From positions 1 through 64,000 of the forward strand of contig JFHB01000064.1 of the NCBI GenBank assembly GCA_000729835.1: DNA of 64,000 nt. Direction: 5' to 3'. Origin of the DNA: Atkinsonella hypoxylon. Taxonomy: Eukaryota; Ascomycota; Sordariomycetes; Hypocreales; Clavicipitaceae. This document shows positions 23,834 through 35,794 of this stretch, one piece after another (position 1 is the first letter of the stretch; each line of letters opens with the position of its first letter). The position numbers were made by a program, and so were the translations under genes. Under the pieces are notes generated by a model. It was not told the DNA's origin and did no database searches. It was given only the letters and a program-made list of their open reading frames with translations.

Positions 23834-24422
23834 ATCACCGTCACAATGCCTATTTCGGTGCCGGCATTTTCCACGTCTGCTCGCTAAAGCGATTGTCCCG
23901 GCGAGGTCTTGTAATGCATCGCGTAGATTCAGTTCTATAGGGTCTTAAGGTCGCTTCAGAAAGTACCTTGAATTGTTCGTCCGTCTGGGATGGAGGTAAT
24001 TGGGTGAGGATTTCTATCGATAGATCAGCAAAGCCGGCTGCATGGTTGTTTAATCTGCCTCACGATCAGGACCGGTGCTGCTCAAGATATCGCATCCATT
24101 CAAGCTCACACTAAGGGCTCCAAAACAACATTATTCTCAAGACGCGGCTTTCCATAGTGAACAACAGGTTTCGCCATATCTGCACTTGACTACTTTAACC
24201 TGGCATACACATTGCCGACGAAGCCAATGAAGGCGGACGTAATACACTAAGGACAGTGTCACGGAGAGAAGACATGGCGCAAGAGATACATGATCCGAAT
24301 TTGATTCCTGTTTCTCTGCATAGACAACATGGCAGGGCTCTAAACACACGTGCTTTCTGCGCCATGTGAATCATCTACTGACTGACTTTCACGCCCTTCA
24401 CACGCCCTTCACATACCCATCT
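23834..24422. other. Convergent intergenic region
   Basis: Between the 3' ends of the Ree1-like gene and the flavin monooxygenase gene. Nothing recognisable. Confidence 0.5.
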
Positions 24423-25892
24423 CTACTCCATCACCATGCCCGTCTTCATATCTCCCCACTTTGCAGTCCAAAAATCAGCGAAATAGTTCGATCGTGGCCG
24501 CCACTGCCCTGTACCCGCCCGAGGAAACACCTCAGTCATACGCTGGAGGTATGTTGAAGTCAGACTGAACATTGGCCGCGGCTGCATCTTACCATCTTTG
24601 GCGTCCAAGCGCGGCGTGGCAGAAGAAGCACCCAGCTTCTCGAGTCGATGCATCAATCGACTGAGCACTTCCGCAGCGCAGTCCGCTCCCAACGTCCACG
24701 ACATATTCTGATATCCCAAGGCAAAGACGAGGTTGGGCACATCCTGCAGCATGCATGCCTTCCATGTAAACTTCCTCGTGGGGTCCATCGGCACATTGTC
24801 CAAGGAGAACCGGATGTCGCCTCCAAACTTGAGCTGGATCCCCGTTGCTGCAACAATCACGTCTGCGGGCACTTCCTTGCCGGAGACCAGCTTGATGCTA
24901 TTCTGGGCGACTGTTTCGATGTGGTCTGTTACGATAGTCGCTTTGCCTGACCGGATCGCTTCGAAGAAGTCTCCATCTTTGACGATGCAGAGTCGTTGCT
25001 CCCATGGATTGTACCGTGGCCTGAAGTCTTTCTCCCAGGATATTTCCCTCGGTAGTTGCCTCATTGTCAGGTGGCGCAGGACGAGCCTCGCCAGGCTAGG
25101 CGTGTAGGTGGACATTGCATTCAGTGCGTAGTTCAGGGCCAGCGATCCAAGCCGATTGATCTGGCGAGATATGCGGCTAGGAAACACAGTTGCAACCGCG
25201 GATGCAACTCTGCTGTAATGGGACATGGGAAAGAACCAGCCTGGACTGCGCTGCACCATGGTAACATGCTTGACTTGCTCTGCCACGGCTGGCAATATGG
25301 AGATTGCTGCCGCGCCGCTGCCGATGATGACCATTTCTTTGCCGGTGTAGTCGTAATCTTCTGGCCAGAACTGCGGCCGAATCAACATGCCTTGGAAGTC
25401 ATCAAGTCCCGGGATAACGGTATCAAAGGGCTTTTCGTAATCGTAATATCCCGTGCCGAGGAAGATGAAGCGGCTGCGATACACCTCGGTTTGCTGACCT
25501 TGGTCATCACGTCGCACGGTGACTGTCCAGACCTTCTCTGATGACGTCCAGTTGGCTGAAAGGACCTTGCTTCGATACCGGATATGGTCATCGATTCCCG
25601 CCATTCTTGCCGACTCAATCATGTAGTTCTTGAACTCGCCGCCCATGGCCAAGTTTGATGTTCCTGGCCATGGGTTCCATGCGAAGCTGAATGTGAATAC
25701 ATCCGAGTCCGATCTAATGCCAGGGTATCGCCATAGGTCCCATGTGCCACCAATGGTGTCTCGGGCCTCGAAAACCGCGTACGACGTGTTAGTCGTCCTC
25801 TGCTGGATGCGATATGCGGCATTAATCCCAGAAATTCCGGCACCGACGACTATGACGTCAAAGTCAAACCCGTTCGTGGTTGAGCTGGCCAT
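24423..25892 (-). CDS. Flavin-dependent Baeyer-Villiger-type monooxygenase (EthA-like)
   Basis: 489 aa, single exon. The N-terminal FAD site is GAGISG (residues 17-22), followed by EARDTIGGTWDLWRYPGIR with the conserved GGTW and RYPG. The NADPH-binding Rossmann motif is GSGAAA (191-196). Between them lies the BVMO fingerprint position, here F166-x-G168-x3-R172-x3-W176-P177, followed by EDYDYTGKEMVIIGSG. This layout is that of class B flavoprotein monooxygenases, which oxidise ketones to esters or S/N centres with NADPH and O2. The family His of the fingerprint is Arg here, so activity may differ or be lost. The C-terminus (GQWRPRSNYFADFWTAKWGD) is complete. The substrate is unknown, and no biosynthetic core gene is adjacent. 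Confidence 0.85.
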   Translation of the reverse strand: MASSTTNGFDFDVIVVGAGISGINAAYRIQQRTTNTSYAVFEARDTIGGTWDLWRYPGIRSDSDVFTFSFAWNPWPGTSNLAMGGEFKNYMIESARMAGIDDHIRYRSKVLSANWTSSEKVWTVTVRRDDQGQQTEVYRSRFIFLGTGYYDYEKPFDTVIPGLDDFQGMLIRPQFWPEDYDYTGKEMVIIGSGAAAISILPAVAEQVKHVTMVQRSPGWFFPMSHYSRVASAVATVFPSRISRQINRLGSLALNYALNAMSTYTPSLARLVLRHLTMRQLPREISWEKDFRPRYNPWEQRLCIVKDGDFFEAIRSGKATIVTDHIETVAQNSIKLVSGKEVPADVIVAATGIQLKFGGDIRFSLDNVPMDPTRKFTWKACMLQDVPNLVFALGYQNMSWTLGADCAAEVLSRLMHRLEKLGASSATPRLDAKDGKMQPRPMFSLTSTYLQRMTEVFPRAGTGQWRPRSNYFADFWTAKWGDMKTGMVME

Positions 25893-28800
25893 CTTGCCCT
25901 TTCAACCCTTGCGAATTAACGGACAGTCGTCCAAGTCACTGGCATGACGGGAAGAGTCTCGGCTGGGTTCAAGGCACGCGCGAGCTAGCTTCAGGGATTC
26001 CTCTCGGCAGCCCCTTGGTTGCAATAAGTATGAAGCAACAGGTTTTTTGAAAAAGATCAAAGCACACTGGCACGAGGATGGCAGATGGCATGAGCCCGTC
26101 CTGCCCGCTTATACATACGAGCAGCGAGGCGACGGCTCGTGTAAGTGTTACCTGGCGCAGCAGCCTGCATTAGTAAGGAGCGTGCCATTAGGGCATACTA
26201 GTGCAACTCCTTACATGAGGAGCCCACAGTCCTTTTCTCTTTTGTATGAGGGATTTGATCCCTCGAGATCTTGGGAGAGTAGTCTAAGGTCTACGATCAA
26301 TCGACACTCGTCATTATCATCATTTGATTCCTAAAGGGAGCACGTATCGTGCTAGAGGTCGGGATGAAAGTGGATAGTAGATACGGTCTCAATTAAGGAC
26401 TATAAGGACTACAGAGGAATGAAGTGCTTATATGTATGTACAGAGTATACCGTAGAAAGATCATGGCCTGAGTTAAACTCCGTACGTCCGGAGGCGTCAA
26501 AGCAGCGCCATCAAGAGCCGTGCATTCCAGCTTTTGGCCGAATCGGCAAAGCATGATCAGCATTCACAAGCTGGGAACAAAGCTGGTTATGCACATCATT
26601 AAACATAGAAACAGGCGGGTAACTACCGTTGTCTGTCCCGCAGGTCCCCAAAATTCCGGCCGAGTCCACCACCTCCCAACCATGCTTTGCAATACGTAGT
26701 AGTTAATATCCGCCCCATTTCGCCGCTATTGCTGCCCCTTTCCGATGACGTCTCTGGAACACTGCTCCGTCATCATGGTGTGACAGACAGCTTTGTGTCA
26801 CGTTTCATTCCCAGAAAGTCAAGTTCTCCGGGTCCGTGGCGGCACCAGTGTATCCCGTTCATGATATTCAAATGAAAGCAATGCGGATAGAACACTGTGT
26901 TCTGATCAAACTCCGGTTTTTCAACTCGAGAACTACCGCAGTACCAAGATTGTTTTCTGAAGACGGCTCAGCTATGGCCCAACCACCTCCGATCTCCGAC
27001 CATGACCTCCATTTATGCTCCCTGGTCGCTCCTCGACACTAACCGAAGGACCGACTCCAGATTTGCACGGAGATATTACCCGAGAGCGTATAGTGTACTT
27101 GTGATTTGTCACACCTCCACTTCTTGTATGGACCATGCCTTTGCAGGAGCCACTCTGCAACGGGGTAATGTTCGACAACTCTGGCAACTTCCGTCTTCAC
27201 AACAGCCGTAGTTATTGTAAGACCCATCGCCGTGATATTTACTCCAGGCTCGATCACTGACTCGATCGCGAGCGTTAAGCAAGAGAACAGATTTTCACCA
27301 GCGTATTGTCGGCTGAGAGGCTACGTAACAGAATAACCGATGGTATGGTTAATTCGATTGCCATTGGTGCTTCTGCCCGTAGTTCTGAACCGTAATGAGT
27401 TCACTGACTACAGAATGGTATCGATACTTGTATATAATGGGTTTCATATGGCCTTACATACGGCAAGCCTGTAAGCTTGGCACTGGCGCGGACGATGAGC
27501 CGAGGAGAGACCAAGACATAAATGTAGAGAGCATAGCGAGTTCATTCTGCCGCCATTGCTCGAGGTGTCATCTCACGGCGCTGGGCTGCGGATAGGATTA
27601 GATGAGTCGGTAATTGAAGATGAGGACTGATGTCTGATTTACAATAAGATCTGAGACAAAGCGGCGCCGATGGTGTTGCACAGATCTCGCAGGGAGAATC
27701 TGATTGTCGGGCTTGTTTCAAGTGCCAGCCATCTCTTCAGCATGCCTTCCCAGTTGTTGCTTTCGGTCGAGGATTTGTGTTGAAAGATCGAGCGAATAAA
27801 AGATGGGGTGGAAAAGCGGTGTTAGCCAATGTCAGAGATAGCAAGACCTCGATAGCCACCTCCAGGGGCTTGTTTACTCTCCAAAATCCTCGTCGGGTCC
27901 AAGGTCGCTCTGGCTGGCTATCGCAGACGGCCAATAACAGTCTTCCCAGGGCCCTGAGACATGGACGGAGCTACAGATCGAGACCCTAGATGTGGTCAGA
28001 TTAATGCAGTCTTCGCGATCAAGTGTCCTCACAACAACGACAAATGAACTGAAAGGTCGATAAATATGCCGTTCTAAGGGGCTACATTAACCCTAAGGGC
28101 TTCAAAATTTCATCAAGGCTTAAGCATTCGTATCGATATATTTAACTTGATGAAGTCGACGTGAAATCATTTTCACGCACGGCGCCAACGCTCATGTTGC
28201 TCGTCTATGATTATCATCTATCAGAAATCCTCAACGCAATGCATATTCAACCCCCTGACTCGATTTTCAAGCAACAGCAGATACAGCCATTTCCTGAACA
28301 GAGCCGGAGCCCCTGGGCTTCCTCTCTGATACTGTCCCGCCCTTCCATTAGACATTTGGATTGATTCTGCAATAACGAAGGTTATCTTTCCGTCCCACTG
28401 AGTCCAGTTGTGGTTCCTTGGACCTTGTCAACTGCGCAGGCTATATAGAAATGGTCCAGAATATCTTATAGATTCTCGTATATAAGCTTAGTAACTCACT
28501 TCATGCTCATAGCTCAGCGTTTATGGAGATATAACTGTTGATAAATGAAACAGCATGCCTATTTATTTGTGCTAAAGGTACTTGATAATTGAACTAGCGG
28601 TAGCTCTTCTAGGAACTTGGTCCAATTGAGCTGCGACACGAAGAGGATATGACTGAGCTAAAGGGGCTCATGATGGCAATTGACGACAGATTAATCTGCA
28701 AGAAAGACAGTTTGGAAGTTGTGACTTCCGTTGGTGAGCCTGCCTGTGAGAAACCAAAGGAACGGAATAGGAGGTTTTTTCAATATTAGGCAATCAACAG

Positions 28801-29157
28801 AATTAATCGTCAATTTTTCCCTTCGTCATCGGTTTGTCTGTGCAACTTGCTTACTATACCCGTAGCGAATCCAACAAGTATAGCCTCCAGGAAGCGAGAC
28901 GTTGATTAGTGCATTGGACATAAAGGCCAGACAGTATTCCATTCAATCATGATTTGTCTTCTACCGGATATAGTCATTTGAGGAAATAATAATAGCAAAG
29001 TGTGTACCTCAGTTCGCTAGGTTGTTGGCATAAGTCCATAGTTATTTGTCCACACTATATTCATCATATGTTTTAATATAGTCACGGAGAGAAGAATAAA
29101 CAAACGCAACTGATGTGCGCGCGTGATATATCGCTTGTGGGCACGTGTCGCCTATGG

Positions 29158-29598
29158 GTCTCGTGAGGGTGTACAGTAAATCTCAGGTCCAGCGTATGTG
29201 TAGATTGGTCCAGAGTGGAGCCAGAGCGGGTGTAGATTTAGGCAGAATGGCATATACCTAGCATATACTCAGCATATACTGAGCATACAGTATTAATTTC
29301 TAAGCAAGAGATCTAGAGTGCATTTCTATAGCACTATACTACTAGGTATTAGTGCACTATACCACTAGATATATATTAGTGCACTATACCACTAGATATA
29401 TATTAGTGCACTATACCACTAGATATATATTAGTGTATATACCACTAAATATAAAAATGTTAATTCGCACTAATACACTGTGCATTCTGCATATGCTAAA
29501 AGCTTCACCGCCTGCAAAAAATACACCCTTTTTGGCTCCACTCTGGACCAATCTACACATACGCTGGACCTGAGATTTACTGGAACCCCGTCTCGTGA
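29158..29598. mobile_element. Non-autonomous MULE-like MITE, 423 bp, with 9-bp target duplication
   Basis: The element spans 29167-29589. Its terminal inverted repeats are 57 bp (29167-29223 and 29533-29589). The inner 50 bp (29174-29223 against 29533-29582) are perfectly complementary, and the outer 7 bp are diverged. It is flanked by the exact 9-bp direct repeat gtctcgtga at 29158-29166 and 29590-29598. Long inverted repeats with a 9-bp duplication are typical of Mutator-like elements. The AT-rich interior has no transposase frame but a 27-bp tandem array and further imperfect inverted pieces (gcagaatggcatat against atatgcagaatgc). Confidence 0.85.
29351..29452. repeat. 27-bp tandem repeat inside the MITE
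   Basis: Three exact units starting agtgcactataccactaga at 29351, 29378 and 29405, plus a degenerate fourth at 29432. Each unit contains its own small palindrome (actagatatatattagt). Confidence 0.9.
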
Positions 29599-31093
29599 CA
29601 CATCACGTGCGCAACCACAGCCTGCCGACCGACATGTGACGAGTAGCAAACGAATCTACTTTAAAAAGTCTTAATAGCTACCAGCTAGTTTTCTAACCAA
29701 TCCTTTGAATTATCTCTATAAACTTTAGTAACCTCTCGTCGAAGATACTCATTTCATGACCATTGTCTTACTACTTTCGCAACCTACAAGTTGAACGTCT
29801 AGATATCAGGATATTCTGTGAAAGAAATTGCCCAAGAACTATATCTTTCAGCTTGAAATGGGCAACCTGCCTTTCTAGGATCAAACATCGCTCTTGTACT
29901 CTACTTGGTTTCCACCTGACTCTTACCAGTGACCTGCAGTGAGCTCGCGCCTACCGCCGACGCCTTATTCTAGGCATCAACATGGGCCAACTATTGTGAA
30001 GCGCCGTGGGAAACGCATTCAGAGAGCGCAACCGTTGGGCATACACTAGACTCCTAGGCCATCCTTGATTACTTTTCCCTTCCTAATTCTCTTCTCTGAA
30101 TTGATTCCAAAAGTCTTGAATGACTCATGCACCTCAGTCAAAACGCATCGGCAACGAGTCATCTCAAGCTCTATGGTCAGACTGAGGCCGCACAAAGGAT
30201 GACAAAAATCAAGGGATCAACGAAGAAAACAGGAACCGTGACAACAAAACTGGAGGTACTACTGTGTCCTCGCCGCATGCCTGGACATCAAGTCCCTTCA
30301 TGGCCATGTCTCGGTCGGCGCATTCTGACGGCCTTCTGACGGCACTGCGAAAGCCAGAAAGGCGGATGAAGCCACTTGGGTGCTTGATATCTCGGGAAGC
30401 TGACATGGGGACAATGTCCAAGTATCATGGAGCATATACAACGAACGTTGTGCTTCGTCGGGCAACGTGTGCTCTGAATAGCGAGATGCCATAGACCTAG
30501 AGCTACTGGTTCCATCGGCCAGTCAGCCTCTTGTCTGCCGTGAGTCATTCTGTCGGCAAGGCCTGAGACAAACCACCACACCAGGCTCGAAAAACACAAG
30601 ATGCTCAGCAATTTCTCAACAAAGCGAATTCCTTGCCTTCACAACGGGTGTTCTCCCATCCCTTTCGCTCTATGTATTCCGGTAACTACAACCAATATGC
30701 CCTTGTATATACGTGTGGCCAGTTGGAACTGCGGTCGAGTTCTCCTTCCATCCCATGACTCCCTGGAATACACCACATTCACCCACTCAAGAGCATTCCA
30801 AACGACCTGGTCTGGACAAGAACCCCTTCACCGGAATGCAGATCCAACAACCAACCACTGGGTAGCCAATCATGAACCATGTGTCAAAGAAGCCGTCATA
30901 CACCCAGCAAGGCAAGAGCAAGCGCGACCCTCTCCAGTCGAAGCAAACAAGCCTATAATATCAACACTCCGAATTTCTCATCAAAAATACTCTCCCCTCA
31001 TAATGTCGCATAAGCAGCCCATAGAGCTATCCCCGCCTCAAAAAATAAAATAAAATAAAAATAAAAAACAACTCGATCCCGCTCAAAGAATAA

Positions 31094-31863
31094 ATGGCGC
31101 CACTGCCACCACACAAGGCGTGCAAACACCACGTCTTCCTCCTCGCCCTCTTCTCCTCCCTCGTCCTGTCCTTCGGCCTCTTCGCTTACTTCATGCTGAT
31201 GCCTTTTTCGCAGTTCACGTCCCGCGCCAAGCTCGACGCGTCGTTTATAAAGGGGGATCTGCGCGCGCTGAAGACGAGTTCCCGCGTCGCGGAGTTTGCG
31301 GAGCACGACGCGTACATGAATTTGAGCCATGAGCACGACACGTTCTGGCGGGAGGGCTTGTTGCCGCCCAACGGGGGGTACTTTGCGCTGGCGCAGACGG
31401 GCGACGCCCTTGGGATCGCCATGTTTCATCAGTTGCGCTGCCTGGCTGTGATTCGCTCTGAGATGCAGTATTTGCATGAGGTAATTGGGGATTTGGAGAG
31501 CGGCGAGGACAGGACTGGCCATCGGTTTGATTTGCATTCGAGGCGTGAACTTGCGGGGAGTTTGTCGGATTCGCAGAGTCGGGATCGGGAGTATCCCATG
31601 CAGTGCTTTGATTACTTGCGACAGGTGGGTTCTGTTCATCTTCCAAGGGTGTTTACGTCGTGGTACAGCATGGACTGACGATACGTGGAATTGACAAGTC
31701 ACTGCTATGTTTGGCTGATGCAACGATCGAGCGGCCAAGGCAAGTTGATGAGGGGGAGCCTTTCATCGATGGCATGGGAGACAGGATTTGCAAGGACTGG
31801 GGTATTCTATATAGGGCATCCATGAGATCGGACGAGCGGCCTTTGATGCCGGGGGGCTTGTAA
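31094..31863 (+). CDS. UstYa-family (DUF3328) membrane protein with degenerate HxxHC motifs
   Basis: Spliced as join(31094..31624,31699..31863), 231 aa. The 74-nt intron lies directly after CFDYLRQ, and exon 2 gives SLLCLADATIERP and ends RICKDWGILYRAS. One membrane helix (about residues 13-35) precedes a lumenal domain, as in UstYa, UstYb and related oxidative cyclases of fungal RiPP pathways. The two family HxxHC motifs are altered: H112-Q-L-R115-C116, and Y167-P-M-Q170-C171 before FDYLRQ. Three of the four motif histidines are therefore missing. The fold and flanking motifs (WREGLLPPNGGYF, RDW-type ending) are kept. It is either a divergent member with another role or an inactive one. No precursor peptide or other cluster gene is evident nearby. 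Confidence 0.78.
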
Positions 31864-33365
31864 TCCACCAGATGATTAACTCTTTCAAGAGGGTACTATG
31901 ACTTTAGAACTTTAACGTAAGCACTGATAGAATATTGCAGGTTGAGCATTACAGTCGCAAGACGTACTCACTCATACAAAGACCAAAACCATTCACCCAC
32001 CTCACTTTCACTTCTGACCAATTCATCAATCTGCTAGCTTCGTCTTCGGCAAGCAATAAGTGAGTGAAAAGCGGAGGACAATCAACCAGAAATAAGCATT
32101 ATAACAATCACGGCAAGAGCACATTGCGGTGACCGGCTTTCTCATTACCTCGACCCTAGCGGAGCTCATGCCAGGGAAATCGACTAGCGACCATGCAAAA
32201 TGCAAAATGCAACGTACATACTAATCATCAAGATCATGTACATCATTCTCTTGTCTACCCAGCGATTCAAACTCTTCATCCTTTCGCCCCTCGAGATCAC
32301 GCAAGTTCTCATTCCTCCCAAACCACTTCTCGTTTGTCCACATGTCCCTTTGTAAGCGATGTGACTTGTTTGCAGTACGACGTTCAAAAGCGGGAACTTG
32401 GAATTTTTTTTTTTTTTTTTGATTCCTGCCAGCTCAGCCTACTCCTGCAGACGGAGAGGAGAGGAGAGTCAGAACTGTTCCTGCAAACGTCCCGTTACCT
32501 CATCTAGAAAGTGGTATGGAGAGCTTCTGGTTTCTTCGCGTAGGACAATCTGCTTCGCATGAGGATAGAGAAACGAGTTTGATAGCTCGAAGTCGCAAGT
32601 GAAACATCGTTGGCGGGCAAAAGCGATCCCTCCATCCGTGTACTGAAAATGCAACCAAGGGGCCATGGGTTGATTAGAAAATTGCACCAATAACCAATGT
32701 AAAACAGAGCCCCAGAATCTTCTTCGTGTTTCGCAACACGCTCACTCTGATGCGGTAAACAACGATGATTTAGGCAAAAGCCAGTAAGTGGAGATGCCAT
32801 CAAAGTCCCGGACGCCGGAGTTGAGATATGGGACAGACGACCCAGCGAGATTGAACTCGTATGTAGATGCCGTGCAAACGAATTAAGCAGTACATGAAAT
32901 AGACCTCATGAACAGACCAAAGAAAAAGGGTCTCTCAAGAACAAAAGAAATAGAACTCAGGACAAAAAGGTTTGAGCAGAGGACTACGGCCCGTGGGACG
33001 GGATGATTATTGCCTCTCGAACTCAGTACTCATCAAACTTGTCGGCCGGCCACCCTCTAGAAGTAGAGAAAGGAGCAATAATACAATAACTCTCCCGATG
33101 GGAGGACGTCAATCTGGCGAGGGGAGTTCGAAAGTCAAATGTTCTAACGCCGTCCGGATTCCGCAAGACCACGTATTGCTTTAACCACTTTTTCCCTCGA
33201 TTTTCATTTCTTATTACTCAAGGCCTTTTTTTTTTTTATAGTTTTACTGTTCTGGACTTTTTCACATGACCACAAAGACTACGGCATCTCTTCTCGACAC
33301 AAGCGCAAGCAATGCTGGAATTTGTATGTGCTGGTACCGCGCATGCTTTTGATTGAACCGACCCT
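31864..33365. other. 1.5-kb intergenic region
   Basis: Between the 3' ends of the UstYa-like gene (+) and the BTB gene (-). It contains a T18 run at about 32403-32420 and a T/A-rich stretch near 33228-33245. Short ORFs on both strands show no features. Confidence 0.5.
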
Positions 33366-34220
33366 TCAGATCGTTTTCGGTGTGCGAGCATTGTTCACGT
33401 CAATTACGTCGTCCAGGTGATTGCACATGGCCACAAACAAATCGAAGAATAATTTGCTGCCACCCGCCTCCATTTCAGCTTGCATGGTCCCGCTCCGCTT
33501 GAACGTCTTGCGGCAGCGGATGATCAGGGCGAGATAATGAGCGCGCAGGCGACTATCCGAGTCAGGCGTGTGAGCATAGGCGTACTGGGCAGACCGCAAG
33601 ATGGTACCGACGTCGACGCCAGCCTGCAGGCCTTGTTTGCGAAGGGCCAGACGCTTCAACTCCTCAAGACCATATCGTTCTGCGGCACAATATATGACTG
33701 TGTCGCGAAGAATGTCGCCTCCCGCGCTGTAAACGAAGACAGTGGCGTCGGGAGTCGTACTTGCGCGGCCACCTCCAGTTTCGGGGTTTGGTGATGTGTG
33801 AGGTGTCCGCATGCGATCCTCGAGGTCCCAAGAGTTGCGGGCTTTGTTGTGCAACAGCTGTGGATAATAGTCCCCCTTGTACAGGTACTCAAGGATGGCG
33901 GAGAAGACCTCGGGTTCTTCGTCAGGGAGAGAGATTCTCCTGCTCTGCGGGTCGAGGAAGCTGCCTCTGCAAGTGGCGTCGAAAAATGGCGACTGGCGAA
34001 GGACGTCCTCGTGTGCTGCAAAGAGCCTTCCCCCGCGGCCGACCGTGAGTGTCACGATGGCCGAAGGCGTGGCGGGCTTTTGAGCAATATGATCTTGCTC
34101 AGTGAGCGATCTTTGCAGTTTCGATAGCTTCGTAGGATCCCGGACGGAGCCGGATTTCTTTAGTCTCGCAGACTTGTCGACGCGATTCTGGTCGTGAGAC
34201 CGGAAAGAGCGCTTGAACAT
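33366..34220 (-). CDS. BTB/POZ domain protein
   Basis: 284 aa, single exon. After a basic Ser/Lys-rich N-terminus (about 1-50), the BTB fold begins with AIVTLTVGRGGRLFAAHEDVLRQSPFFDATCRG. It continues with the typical RRISLPDEEPEVFSAILEYLYKGDYYP, then a variable loop (HTSPNPETGGGRAS), and FVYSAGGDILRDTVIYCAAERYGLEELKRLALRK. In this fungal family the domain mediates protein-protein contacts, sometimes as a CUL3 adaptor, but no Kelch or other C-terminal domain is present. Cytosolic or nuclear, partner unknown. The long 5' region upstream (34221 onward) has small upstream ORFs, for example 34099-34365 overlapping the start, which might dampen translation. Confidence 0.85.
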   Translation of the reverse strand: MFKRSFRSHDQNRVDKSARLKKSGSVRDPTKLSKLQRSLTEQDHIAQKPATPSAIVTLTVGRGGRLFAAHEDVLRQSPFFDATCRGSFLDPQSRRISLPDEEPEVFSAILEYLYKGDYYPQLLHNKARNSWDLEDRMRTPHTSPNPETGGGRASTTPDATVFVYSAGGDILRDTVIYCAAERYGLEELKRLALRKQGLQAGVDVGTILRSAQYAYAHTPDSDSRLRAHYLALIIRCRKTFKRSGTMQAEMEAGGSKLFFDLFVAMCNHLDDVIDVNNARTPKTI

Positions 34221-35794
34221 GGCTGCGGCGTATTGTTCGGTAGCAGAGAATAACTAAAGAGCGTCTCGGGCGGGATGTGGCACGGCGGTGCTCGAGGAGA
34301 CAAGGAACGGCCTCAAGAAAGAACGTCGCTTGTCTATTGTCGTCGAAAGTATTGACCTCGAGCACGGCGCTATGCTTTGAGAGGTTGGCTAGAGAGCGAC
34401 GAAAAGAGCGAGGAGGCGTGAGTGGGCGGATTTAAAGAGCGAATGACGCACAAAAATATTGACAAGGGGGTCCGGGCAGAAGAAATACCGGTGAAGATAG
34501 ATCCTCGTGAGGAAGGTTTGCGACCCTGCTTTGGTTGTGAGTGGAGAGAGAGAAGGGAGAAGCCGTGAGCGGCTGGTGGGAAGTGTGGCTCTATTTGTAA
34601 CCCCTGGTACCTGATGGCCGGGCGGGAGTCTGCAGACAGGGGTACCTGAGAGCCTTGGCTTCGTGAACCGGCATGACTGGTCCATCCTTGCGGGACATAT
34701 GGCCACGTCTATTCTGTAGCAGTTAAGTAGTTAATACACAATCCTGCACATCCGTCAAAACCAAGGCAACCACCATCCACGTAAATCGTCGCCATGCACC
34801 TCAAGTCTTGCGTTAGGTTTCCCCCAAACCCTTTGCAACCCGAATGCGTACCTCTTATTCCGATAAAGCTATGTATGCCCCTCCAAATCCCAAGTCCAAT
34901 TCGGGGCCAGTCACATCAGCAGAGACACAGGATTCGCGCAACTTGCCGCTTAATACCTTGCTGTTTGTTGGCATATATCATCTGAAAATCGGCTTGTGTG
35001 CAGCCTATGAGCCTATGTTAACGATAATCCGCACACCAGCACGGCTATAAAGCAGACCTCCTACGTATCGAACATGTATCATGCTCCCTTTGGACGCGAC
35101 CACTTTGTAAGGCCCGGTCGATGATTCTGAGTGAGACCTTGTCACTAACTTTGAAGTGGACGCTTTCTTTCTGTCATAAGTTTTCAGAATTCGAATCTTC
35201 TATATCTGAGCTGAATCTTCGCCAAATGACAAGACAACATTGAAGCCGCAGTGAATTCTTTTCTGCGGACGATGTACCCTAAGTAGCAAATTCTGCCTCA
35301 CACACGGACTTTTTACGAATTCTATGCATACTTTAGCCAGTCTCTGTGGTTCTTACATGACGAAGCGTCATACTACTTGTCCAGTCATGCAACAACGAAA
35401 GCAGCATCATACTGATGTTTCCGTCGGTGACGACTCCAGCTATACCTTGATGAACATGACTGATCAGCAATCCGATTCCAGTAAGGATTAAAGGCGAACC
35501 ATATCGAGGGGATCATGTCCAGTGTCCACTACGCTTATTGAGTTACAAATTTGGTCGAACAAAGGGTGGCACATAGACCTAGACTCCCCAGAAAAGGCAA
35601 CGACATCAAGAATCGAGGAATTGATTATCTAGTAAAATTTAGGTTGTCGCATTAGTAATACAGGCGAGTATAGTAAAACAACTTTGGTAAGGATAAAGTC
35701 TGGGCAACTTCTTGTGGCTTAGTCGCCTCTCCCCCTTCTGTCGAGTCACTAACGTCCAGCTTACACTCAATCTCCTACGTTTCTCACGTACTTC
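34221..35794. other. 1.6-kb intergenic region
   Basis: Leader and promoter of the BTB gene (about 34221-34760), then DNA without recognisable features up to the 3' end of the membrane protein gene. Confidence 0.5.

Larger units (their letters stand above)
25893..31093. other. 5.2-kb gene desert with MITE
   Basis: No supportable gene. Codon patterns are random, and 28.4-29.8 kb is AT-rich. It contains the MULE-like MITE at 29167-29589 with its internal 27-bp repeats. A possible hairpin (gtaaggag...ctccttac) lies at about 26173-26215. Frames such as 30601-31053 (150 aa) show no domain. Confidence 0.55.
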
